Positions 6,928 through 13,340 of a DNA stretch of 23,863 nt are shown here, piece by piece. The stretch spans positions 6,026,435 through 6,050,297 of the forward strand of contig NZ_JAUDRJ010000003.1 in the NCBI RefSeq assembly GCF_030382115.1, given 5' to 3'. The notes under the pieces were generated by a model that was given only the letters and a program-made list of their open reading frames with translations, was not told the origin of the DNA and ran no database searches. Position numbers and translations under genes: made by a program. Origin of the DNA: Nostoc sp. GT001 (GTDB lineage: Bacteria > Cyanobacteriota > Cyanobacteriia > Cyanobacteriales > Nostocaceae). Position 1 is the stretch's first letter; every line of letters begins with the position of its first letter.

Positions 6928-7005
6928 GGAGATCCCTCCAACCCCCTTTAAAAAGGGGGGCTTTTTCTGATCTTTACCCCTTTTTTAAGGGGGTCGCTGC
7001 GGGGG
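6928..7005. repeat. Hairpin-rich repeat between exporter and adaptor genes
   Basis: The block begins GGAGATCCCTCCAACCCCC and contains CCCCCTTT/AAAGGGGG (6942-6959) and a second ACCCC...GGGGG stem, with T-runs on either strand. It resembles the interior of the MITE-like element at 3788-3921. Sitting inside the operon, it could lower expression of the adaptor relative to the exporter or cause partial termination. Confidence 0.5.
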
Positions 7006-7036
7006 AATCAAGTCCTATCCGAACTGTCCTCTTCTT

Positions 7037-9757
7037 TCATCCCGCAACATCTAGCTGCTGATGATTGAGATAAAAATAATGTCCCCGCTTCGCCATCAAC
7101 TCTTGGTGAGTCCCACTCTCAATCAACACGCCGCGATCCAGCACCAAAATCAAATCTGCATTCCGCACAGTTGAGAGGCGATGGGCGATTATTAAGGTGG
7201 TTCTCCCCTGAAGAATTGTGTTTAAATTCGTCTGAATAATCCTTTCTGACTCTGCATCCAGATGGGAAGTCGCTTCATCCAAAATCAACAGCTTGGGATT
7301 GCCTAACAACGCCTTAGCGATCGCAATTCTTTGTCGCTGTCCTCCAGACAACAGTCCCCCTCCTTCACCAATCTGGGTTTCATAACCCATAGGTAACTTT
7401 TTGATAAACTCATCAGCGCCCGCCAACCGCGCCGCCTCAATAATCTCTGCTAAAGTAGCTCCAGGATGCGCCAAGCTAATATTTTCCCGAATCGTTCCAC
7501 CAAACAAAAAGGTATCTTGGTCAACTACCCCAACCTGTTCGCGTAGAGAACGCAATGAAAGACTGGTAATATCGTGACCATCAATCAACACTTTGCCATC
7601 TGTGGGGGGATATAACCCCAAAACCAGCTTAGAAATCGTGGTTTTCCCTGAACCACTCCGTCCCACCAGGGCAACCATTTGCCCACTGTGGACTTCAAAA
7701 CTGAGATTTTCTAAAACATTGATATCGCTTTCAGGGTGATAGCGAAACGTCACGTTGTCAAAGCGAATGTTACCTTGAATCGGTGGTAAAGATTGCCGCA
7801 TCTGATACTGCAAATCCTCTTCTGGTTCGGCATCCAAGACATCATTAATGCGTTCTACTGCAATCACCACTTCTTGCAATTGATTCCACAAAACTATTAA
7901 TCGTTGGAAGGGCGTAATAATATTGACCAGTAACATATTAAATGCTACCAATTGCCCAATGGTTAGCTGGTTGTGAATCACTTGGTACGCCCCAAACCAT
8001 AGCAAGATAGTTGTTACTACTGCTTCAATTGTGTTGCTGAATATTTGCAGGCGATTGCTGATAATTTGCCCAGAAAAGTTAGTTTTTATTTCCTTACTTA
8101 ATAACTCTTCCCAATGCCAACGCACCGTCTGTTCCACCGCTGTGGATTTAACTGTTCGTATACCAGAAAGGGCTTCAATCAGATAGCTACTTTCCTGGGC
8201 AACAGCATTAAAGATTTCTCTAGAAATCTTTTGTAAAAAAGGTGTGGCAATCAATGCCAGCAGGACAAAAGGCGGTACAATCACCAACACCAGCAACGCC
8301 ATTTTCCAGCTGTACCAAAACATCAATCCTAAATAGATAAAGACAGTGAGTAAATCTAGCAGGATGGATAACGCCTCACCGGAGAGGAAGCGTTGAATTT
8401 TGCGGTTTTCCTGTACACGAGAGATAATATCCCCCACATAACGAGACTCAAAGTAACTCAAGGGTAGCCGCAGGGTATGGCGAATAAATCCCACAATTAA
8501 TGCTAAATCGAGCTTATTCGCCGTGTGGTCTAACAGATATTGCCGCAACCCTGTCATCGCCACACGGAATAAACTAAAAATTAGTAACCCTAACCCCACC
8601 GCTGTTAAGGTGAGTTCAGAACGTTGCACCACCACTCGGTCTAAAATTAACTGTGTGAATAGGGGGGTAACAAGTCCAAATATCTGAATAAATAAAGAAG
8701 CAACAAACACTTCCAGAATTACCAAAGAGTGAGGCTTCATCAACTCAAAGAATTGCCAAAAGGGGGTAGAAGTCTCTTTGGTGTCCTTGAGCATGGCTGT
8801 TGGTTGCAACAGCAATGTGTAACCAGTCCAGTTGGCTTTAAATACGGCGTGGCTGAGGGTGCGTTGCCCAATGGCGGGGTCGGCTACAATGACGTGTTTG
8901 GGGGTAATTTGGTAGACAACAATGTAATGCTTGCCTTCCCAATGGGCGATCGCAGGCAATTTTTGCTTTGCCAATTGGTCAAGACTCGCCTTCACAGGTC
9001 GCGTGGAAAACCCAATACTTTCCGCCGCCGCCGATAACCCCCGCAGCGACGAACCATTGCGGTCAACATTGGCCATATCCCGCAGGCGATTTACACTAAA
9101 GTTTTTTCCCCAATAGCGAGATACCATTACTAAACAAGCTGCACCGCAATCCGATCCACTCTGTTGAGCAAAATACGGATAGCGCCGAATCACACGCTGT
9201 AATAAATGCCCCACTCGCTGTGTGGAGTTGGGAAAATAGGCTTTGCTGATCTTTTTCTCGTGTGGCTTTACTGCTGGCGTTGAAAATATATGTGTTTCAT
9301 GTGAGTCCGATGGCAGTATTGGGGGGTTATCTGAGTCCATCTGTTGGGGATTACGAGATAGCGCCTTAGCCCACAAATGCTCCCGAATTTGGGGATATTT
9401 AGCCATCAATGGCCACAACACTTCACCCGAAACAAAGCACAGTTGCAAATTTACTGAAGCCCTGGCAGCGTAAGGTTTAAAGTCACCCTCCTTAAACAAG
9501 GTAAATTCTCCAAATGAGTCACCTGCCTCTAAAGTGGCGATTAACTCATCGGCGTTATCTAGCAACCTGACCTTACCAGCGATCGCAATATAAATTCCTG
9601 GTTGAGCATCAGTTCCTTGCCAGAATTTGCCGACTTTTGGGTTGATAAATTTACCTTGTTGAAGACAATGTTGATATTCCTCTGTCGAAAGAGAATAACC
9701 CAGAGTATTGTTGAAATCTTGCAGAGTTACTAATTGAGCAGATATATCTTGCGCCAT
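7037..9757 (-). CDS. Peptidase-containing ABC exporter (cNMP-binding-like, C39 peptidase, ABC TMD and NBD)
   Basis: This 906-residue protein should cleave double-glycine leaders and export the cores. Residues 1-135 form a cyclic-nucleotide-binding-like domain (SFGEFTLF at 81-88). The C39 peptidase covers about 192-320 with oxyanion Gln198, catalytic Cys204 (QSGSDCGAACL), His277 (GKHYIVV) and Asp293 (VADPAIG), all intact. The ABC membrane domain spans about 335-620. The nucleotide-binding domain covers about 663-900, with Walker A at 699-707 (GRSGSGKTT), signature LSGGQ at 803-807, Walker B ending D827-E828, and H-loop His859. In the N-terminal domain a Lys (K94) appears where cNMP binders have the phosphate-binding Arg, so nucleotide binding is doubtful. 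The ATG at 9757 overlaps the preceding HTH gene by 107 bp, and its nearest AGGA is about 16 bases upstream, unusually far. Confidence 0.93.
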   Translation of the reverse strand: MAQDISAQLVTLQDFNNTLGYSLSTEEYQHCLQQGKFINPKVGKFWQGTDAQPGIYIAIAGKVRLLDNADELIATLEAGDSFGEFTLFKEGDFKPYAARASVNLQLCFVSGEVLWPLMAKYPQIREHLWAKALSRNPQQMDSDNPPILPSDSHETHIFSTPAVKPHEKKISKAYFPNSTQRVGHLLQRVIRRYPYFAQQSGSDCGAACLVMVSRYWGKNFSVNRLRDMANVDRNGSSLRGLSAAAESIGFSTRPVKASLDQLAKQKLPAIAHWEGKHYIVVYQITPKHVIVADPAIGQRTLSHAVFKANWTGYTLLLQPTAMLKDTKETSTPFWQFFELMKPHSLVILEVFVASLFIQIFGLVTPLFTQLILDRVVVQRSELTLTAVGLGLLIFSLFRVAMTGLRQYLLDHTANKLDLALIVGFIRHTLRLPLSYFESRYVGDIISRVQENRKIQRFLSGEALSILLDLLTVFIYLGLMFWYSWKMALLVLVIVPPFVLLALIATPFLQKISREIFNAVAQESSYLIEALSGIRTVKSTAVEQTVRWHWEELLSKEIKTNFSGQIISNRLQIFSNTIEAVVTTILLWFGAYQVIHNQLTIGQLVAFNMLLVNIITPFQRLIVLWNQLQEVVIAVERINDVLDAEPEEDLQYQMRQSLPPIQGNIRFDNVTFRYHPESDINVLENLSFEVHSGQMVALVGRSGSGKTTISKLVLGLYPPTDGKVLIDGHDITSLSLRSLREQVGVVDQDTFLFGGTIRENISLAHPGATLAEIIEAARLAGADEFIKKLPMGYETQIGEGGGLLSGGQRQRIAIAKALLGNPKLLILDEATSHLDAESERIIQTNLNTILQGRTTLIIAHRLSTVRNADLILVLDRGVLIESGTHQELMAKRGHYFYLNHQQLDVAG

Positions 9758-10391
9758 GAATATTTACATCTTTTCCTAATTTTGCAAAGTTAATAGGTAA
9801 AAATTCGGAATTATCAGGAATAACTGCCGATTTCAGGTCACTAATCAAAATTTTGGAACCTTGGATCTGTTCAGTGCTGCTTTGTTCAGAATTGCTGGGT
9901 TTTGGTAGCGTGGATAACCCCATCTGTTTGAGCAGTCGGTTAATATGGCGATCGCTTACCTCAATACCAAATTCTTTTGCCAGATGTTTCCCCAGCCAGT
10001 TTGTTGTCCACCGTCGAAAAACATAGCCATGATCGCGGGGACTACTACTAACCAGTTCTTTCAAACGTTCTAAATACTGGTCATTTATTGCTTTAGGGCG
10101 ACCGATAGGACAATCTTGCCATAGGTGCGCCATCCCAGTCCGGGCTATGTGTATCCAATATCTTGCTGTTGCTGGACAACACCCCAAAATTTGACAAATT
10201 TCCGTTTGAGTTTTTCCCTCATCTGCCAACAACATGATTTCAATGCGCTGTCGGTAAGATTCAGGTAAAGTTTTTTCCAAATTTTCTAACAGTAATTTTC
10301 GCTGAAATGATGTTAAATATTTACTGTTCGTTAAAATTGTATCCTTGCTTCCAATTCTCATTTGGTAGTCGTACATACACATACAATTCAC
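9651..10391 (-). CDS. Helix-turn-helix protein resembling the DNA-binding half of an IS630/Tc1-type transposase
   Basis: The 246-residue frame has a homeodomain-like HTH at about 48-86 (GKTQTEICQILGCCPATARYW). A second winged-helix-like part follows at about 100-163 (GRPKAINDQYLERLKEL ... RHINRLLKQMGLS). This is the order seen at the N-terminus of IS630/Tc1 transposases, but no DDE catalytic domain follows. It is therefore probably a domesticated DNA-binding protein acting as local regulator, not a mobile element. The last 36 residues overlap the exporter start in another frame and look less conserved. The start is uncertain: ATGs at codons 1, 4, 6 and 11 all lack a good Shine-Dalgarno. A perfect 12-bp inverted repeat at 10438-10466 lies about 50 bp upstream and could be an operator. 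Confidence 0.75.
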   Translation of the reverse strand: MNCMCMYDYQMRIGSKDTILTNSKYLTSFQRKLLLENLEKTLPESYRQRIEIMLLADEGKTQTEICQILGCCPATARYWIHIARTGMAHLWQDCPIGRPKAINDQYLERLKELVSSSPRDHGYVFRRWTTNWLGKHLAKEFGIEVSDRHINRLLKQMGLSTLPKPSNSEQSSTEQIQGSKILISDLKSAVIPDNSEFLPINFAKLGKDVNIHGARYICSISNSARFQQYSGLFSFDRGISTLSSTR

Positions 10392-10437
10392 TAGTTTTTT
10401 AGATATACGAATGCCTGATGTTTAATCATGATCTAGC

Positions 10438-10466
10438 ACTTATTTCTACTCTACGTAGAAATAAGT
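10438..10466. promoter_or_regulatory. Perfect 12-bp inverted repeat upstream of the HTH gene
   Basis: ACTTATTTCTAC (10438-10449) and GTAGAAATAAGT (10455-10466) are exact inverted repeats with a 5-bp spacer. The position just upstream of the first gene of the peptide-export operon suits an operator for the adjacent HTH protein. A hairpin in the 5' untranslated RNA is the alternative. Confidence 0.5.
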
Positions 10467-10498
10467 AGAAATATGCAAAAGCTAATTTTTCCTTACAT

Positions 10499-10590
10499 AG
10501 CGGTTCTCAGTTGAGTGAGGTACAAGAACTCCACCCCTCCCCGCAAGCGAGGAGGGGACTATGGTGTACCTCATCTGATTAGGAAACGCT
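10499..10590. repeat. 92-bp foldback element
   Basis: The ends AGCGGTTCTCAG and AGGAAACGCT belong to an imperfect 25-bp terminal inverted repeat (about 17 of 25 matches). Inside are TGAGGTAC/GTACCTCA and CCCCTCC/GGAGGGG stems around CCGCAAGCGA. The structure is that of a non-autonomous MITE-like or REP-like repeat. It contains no coding frame. Confidence 0.55.
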
Positions 10591-10689
10591 GTAGCTGTAA
10601 TAACTATCATGTTTTGTTTTTCATTCAATACAAGGACTTGAATGTTAACAAGTGATATTTTTTTACAGCCAGGTTTCGTGTATTGCTTT

Positions 10690-10704
10690 TGTAGATATAG
10701 ATTA
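10690..10704 (+). repeat. 15-bp direct repeat, copy 1
   Basis: TGTAGATATAGATTA occurs here and again, exactly, at 10918-10932. Both copies lie in the gene-free stretch upstream of the HTH gene. The second ends just past the stop codon of the small Cys-rich frame. Possible protein-binding sites, or chance in AT-rich DNA. Confidence 0.35.
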
Positions 10705-10917
10705 GATTACAATTCCTAATTTATAAATTACGGAAATACTCGCTAAATTTTAATAAAATTTTTGTAAAGATAATTTTTTGCAACGAGAGGAAAAATAGTC
10801 ATCACAAAATCTCTGTTATTAAGGATGAAAATTACTTTTAAAGCAGTTTTTAAGTGAATATACAACGCGTAATGGCACTAGATTTTACAAGTATTCATTT
10901 TTACTTTAAAATTACAA

Positions 10918-10932
10918 TGTAGATATAGATTA
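10918..10932 (+). repeat. 15-bp direct repeat, copy 2
   Basis: Exact second copy of TGTAGATATAGATTA, 228 bp from the first at 10690-10704. Confidence 0.35.
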
Positions 10933-10933
10933 A

Positions 10934-11098
10934 CTACAAATCAACTTTGTAAATTCTGAAGAACGAGCAATTAAGTTTTTTATACCTGCATTTGTCACAA
11001 TTTCTGTAATGGCTATGCCCACCGCACGCATCGCATTTACCACAACCTTTGCCCAGACTACATTTCGGTTTGGATGCGTAAAAGTTTTGAACCAACAT
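10934..11098 (-). CDS. Small cysteine-rich protein, possibly metal-binding (54 aa)
   Basis: A short frame with an ATG start encodes a 54-residue protein dense in Cys. Cysteines are at 13, 19, 22, 25, 34, 37 and 44 and histidines at 28 and 30. The central part reads CSLGKGCGKCDACGGH, then SHYRNCDKC. Spaced CxxC pairs, glycines and basic residues suggest a zinc-ribbon or other metal-binding mini-domain. Seven Cys codons using both TGT and TGC are unlikely by chance in this AT-rich stretch. I do not recognise the family; it is not an obvious match to SmtA metallothionein or TnpB zinc fingers. TAGG lies six to nine bases before the ATG, within the palindrome CCTAAATTTAGG. It lies between the hybrid kinase gene and the peptide-export operon on the same strand. 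It could also be the conserved end of a decayed gene. Confidence 0.5.
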   Translation of the reverse strand: MLVQNFYASKPKCSLGKGCGKCDACGGHSHYRNCDKCRYKKLNCSFFRIYKVDL

Positions 11099-11104
11099 GA
11101 AACG

Positions 11105-11116
11105 CCTAAATTTAGG
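11105..11116. promoter_or_regulatory. 12-bp palindrome covering the ribosome binding site of the Cys-rich gene
   Basis: CCTAAATTTAGG is a perfect palindrome lying six bases upstream of the ATG at 11098 and containing its likely TAGG Shine-Dalgarno. It could be a protein-binding site. A palindrome of this length can occur by chance. Confidence 0.3.
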
Positions 11117-11377
11117 TTTTGTAAGGCTTTAAGAATAAGAGTGATAAATCGGCGTTACAATGCTTACTCAAAAACTATATTTTATGTAAAGTTATATAAA
11201 ATCACTATTTTATATGTCTTCAATAACTTTCATGAGAGAATAATTAGGAAATTTATCGTAACTCTTTGCTGAAGTATGTTTGAGGCAAGAGAAGCAGCCG
11301 AAATTATAAAATTTATTGAAAATTACTATGAATGGTATAAAAAAGAGATTAGGACTTGAGAAGTGTTGATACCAATA

Positions 11378-11402
11378 GTTTATGAAGTTCAACTTCATAA
11401 AC
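11378..11402. promoter_or_regulatory. 25-bp near-perfect palindrome downstream of the hybrid kinase gene
   Basis: GTTTATGAAGTT (11378-11389) and AACTTCATAAAC (11391-11402) are exact inverted repeats around one central base. A hairpin with no room for a loop is awkward, so a dimeric protein-binding site is more likely than a terminator. It lies 115 bp past the kinase stop and upstream of the Cys-rich gene. Confidence 0.45.
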
Positions 11403-11516
11403 CAGAAACAATATAATTCTATCCACAGATAGAAGCGCTAACTTCTGCTAATATGCAATCAATATTTTTTAACTTCCGTCTTAAACGAACTTATTTATTT
11501 GTTCTCAAATGGCAAA

Positions 11517-12680
11517 TTAAATTCCGATCAAAGGGAGAGTGACAGTAAATGTAGTACCGACTCCAACCTGACTATTAACTACAATTTCTCCCCCGTGTGC
11601 ATCGACACATTTTTTGGCGATCGCTAGCCCCAAGCCAGTACCAGGTATATTTCCCACGTTGTCCGCACGTCGGAAAGGCTGAAACAGTCGTTTTTGATTT
11701 TCTTGAGGAATGCCAATTCCCCAATCTTGAACTCGGAAAATTACCGCTTTTTCCTGACCAATTAGTTCAAAGCGCACCATGCCGCCCGGTAGTGAATACT
11801 TAATAGCATTGCTAAGTAAATTGCCCAAAATGTGCCGCAGTAAGCTTTCATCCCATAAAGCGTCATCTAATTGCCCAAAACTGGCGAACACCAAAGTCAG
11901 TTGCTTATCATTTGCAATCAATCGAACTTCATCGACCATTTGGCGGCAAAAAGCTTCTAAATCTAAGCAGATGACTTCAAAACCGAGTCTACCAGAATCA
12001 GCTTTACCGATGAATGTAACTTCATCCAATAGCTTTGCCATGTTTTTAATTGCCGAGCGAATCATTTTCAAATGATTCTGTTTTTTCTCTTTGGTTAATC
12101 TTTCATCCTGATTTTGTAGCAATCCAGCAGCCAAGAGAATAGTATTTAGCGGATTGCGGATGTCATGGGAGAGCATTGAGACAAATTCAGATTTGAACTG
12201 GTTGAGTTCATTAGCTTTCACCAGTTCCGCAGTTCGTTCTTCAACCCTAGTTTGTAACGTTTCATTGACTGTGCGTAATGATTCTAAAACTTGCTTGCGC
12301 TCGATCGCATAACGCAAAGAACGAACCAACACATCTACATTTACCTGGCGCTTGACTAGATAATCTTGTGCCCCCTGCCGCACTGCCTCAATTGCCAGTT
12401 CTTCGTCATTTGTATTGGTTAGGACAACAATCGGTATACTTGGCGCTCGATCGATCAGAGGAGGTAGAGATGACAATCCTTGACTGTCAGGTAGAGTTAA
12501 ATCTAATAAAATAACGTCATAATTACATTGATTTAGTTCCTGAAGTGCTTCCCCCAATCGCATCACATGAACCAGAGTAAACTCTTGGGACTGGGCTTGT
12601 TTCAGAAACTCTTGTAACAACCTAGCAGAAGCCAGGTTATCCTCAATTAACAAGATTTTTACTGAGTAGCTTACAACCAT
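11517..12680 (-). CDS. Receiver-histidine kinase hybrid
   Basis: This 387-residue cytoplasmic signalling protein has an N-terminal receiver domain (about 8-125: acidic pair E13-D14, phosphoacceptor D60 in ILLDLTLP, T88, K110). A coiled linker follows (about 127-160), then a HisKA dimerisation domain with phosphoacceptor H172 (SHDIRNP). The HATPase domain contains N291 (NLLSNAIKYS), a G1 box DWGIGIP and a G2 box GTGLGLA. No sensor domain or membrane helix is present, so its input is probably phosphorylation of the receiver. It lies downstream of the phytochrome and its response regulator on the same strand, suggesting a phosphorelay fed by light. A 213-bp gap containing 20 heptamer repeats separates it from the regulator gene. 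The ATG has only a weak GAAG upstream. Confidence 0.9.
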   Translation of the reverse strand: MVVSYSVKILLIEDNLASARLLQEFLKQAQSQEFTLVHVMRLGEALQELNQCNYDVILLDLTLPDSQGLSSLPPLIDRAPSIPIVVLTNTNDEELAIEAVRQGAQDYLVKRQVNVDVLVRSLRYAIERKQVLESLRTVNETLQTRVEERTAELVKANELNQFKSEFVSMLSHDIRNPLNTILLAAGLLQNQDERLTKEKKQNHLKMIRSAIKNMAKLLDEVTFIGKADSGRLGFEVICLDLEAFCRQMVDEVRLIANDKQLTLVFASFGQLDDALWDESLLRHILGNLLSNAIKYSLPGGMVRFELIGQEKAVIFRVQDWGIGIPQENQKRLFQPFRRADNVGNIPGTGLGLAIAKKCVDAHGGEIVVNSQVGVGTTFTVTLPLIGI

Positions 12681-12720
12681 AATCTTCAGGTTTCACCCCC
12701 TATTGCTGCTCTATCTTGTC

Positions 12721-12860
12721 ATTACTCATTACTCATTACTCATTACTCATTACTCATTACTCATTACTCATTACTCATTACTCATTACTCATTACTCATT
12801 ACTCATTACTCATTACTCATTACTCATTACTCATTACTCATTACTCATTACTCATTACTC
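12721..12860. repeat. Twenty perfect ATTACTC heptamer repeats
   Basis: A 140-bp run of exactly 20 uninterrupted ATTACTC units fills most of the gap between the response regulator stop (12894) and the hybrid kinase start (12680). It belongs to the short tandemly repeated repetitive (STRR) type known from heterocystous cyanobacteria. On the minus strand the unit gives TAA and TGA in every frame; on the plus strand all frames stay open and give only artefact reading frames. Perfect identity implies recent expansion. Confidence 0.95.
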
Positions 12861-12893
12861 CCCTTGTCCCCCCCTGCCTTCTTGCTCCCTGCC

Positions 12894-13340
12894 TCACTCC
12901 GATGGTAGCGTCACAGTACCTAGCCAAAAATCTTCAATACTCTTGACGATTTGAAATAATTGGTTGAGGTTGCGGGATTTAGTGATATAACAATTCACGT
13001 GCAAATTGTAGCTGTGAAAAATGTCATCCTCATTTTTAGAGGTTGTTAACACAACAACTGGAATGCGTTTTAGTGCTGGGTCGGCTTTTATTTCCGCCAG
13101 CACTTCTCTACCGTCTTTTTTAGGTAAGTTCAAATCCAACAGAATGAGGTCAGGGCGTAGTGCATCAGCATATTCACCTTCTTGGCGTAAATAAGCCATA
13201 GCATCTATACCATCCCTGACCGTTACCACTTGGTAGGGCACTGAACTATTTTTCAACGCTTCTTGGATTAAGCGAATGTCAGCTTTATTGTCCTCGACCA
13301 AAAAGATGGTTTTGTGTTTTTCTCCCGTTTCTACGCTCAA
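12894..13340 (-). CDS. rcp1: Rcp1-like response regulator of the phytochrome
   Basis: A single receiver domain with no output domain, closely resembling Rcp1, the partner of Cph1 in Synechocystis. It has an acidic pair E16-D17, phosphoacceptor D69 ([13 protein letters not shown]), the VVVLTTS switch threonine, and a lysine in [12 protein letters not shown] at 13338-13340 is the likely start: GGAGG (13349-13353) lies eight bases upstream, and the resulting 148 residues match Rcp1 (about 147). An ATG at 13388 would add 16 residues of unrelated sequence. The gene overlaps the phytochrome gene by 56 bp, which suggests translational coupling. It should accept phosphate from His538 of the phytochrome and pass the light signal on, possibly to the hybrid kinase downstream. 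Confidence 0.92.
   Translation of the reverse strand: MSVETGEKHKTIFLVEDNKADIRLIQEALKNSSVPYQVVTVRDGIDAMAYLRQEGEYADALRPDLILLDLNLPKKDGREVLAEIKADPALKRIPVVVLTTSKNEDDIFHSYNLHVNCYITKSRNLNQLFQIVKSIEDFWLGTVTLPSE

Noticed and set aside
9651..10391. Insertion sequence call for the HTH gene
   Set aside because: There is no DDE catalytic domain and no flanking terminal inverted repeats bounding it as a mobile unit.
10443..10461. TTTCTACTCTACGTAGAAA resembles the stem of a Cas12a crRNA repeat
   Set aside because: It occurs once, has no spacer-repeat array and no cas genes nearby, and is fully explained as part of a 12-bp inverted repeat.
10691..10936. NtcA-type GTA-N8-TAC sites in the gap upstream of the peptide operon
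   Set aside because: Candidate GTA and TAC triplets are not at 8-bp spacing.
11009..11272. 87-codon plus-strand frame
   Set aside because: It is antisense to the cysteine-rich frame and then runs into low-complexity AT-rich DNA; composition is unlike a protein.
11276..11359. 27-codon plus-strand frame with plausible residues (FEAREAAEIIKF)
   Set aside because: Too short, no ribosome binding site and no context; could be chance or a remnant, so not listed as a gene.
12721..12860. Possible CRISPR array
   Set aside because: Units are contiguous 7-mers without spacers, so this is a simple tandem repeat.
12703..12954. Plus-strand reading frames of repeated HYSLLIT residues
   Set aside because: They are translations of the ATTACTC tract, which lacks stops on the plus strand; no start context or natural protein composition.
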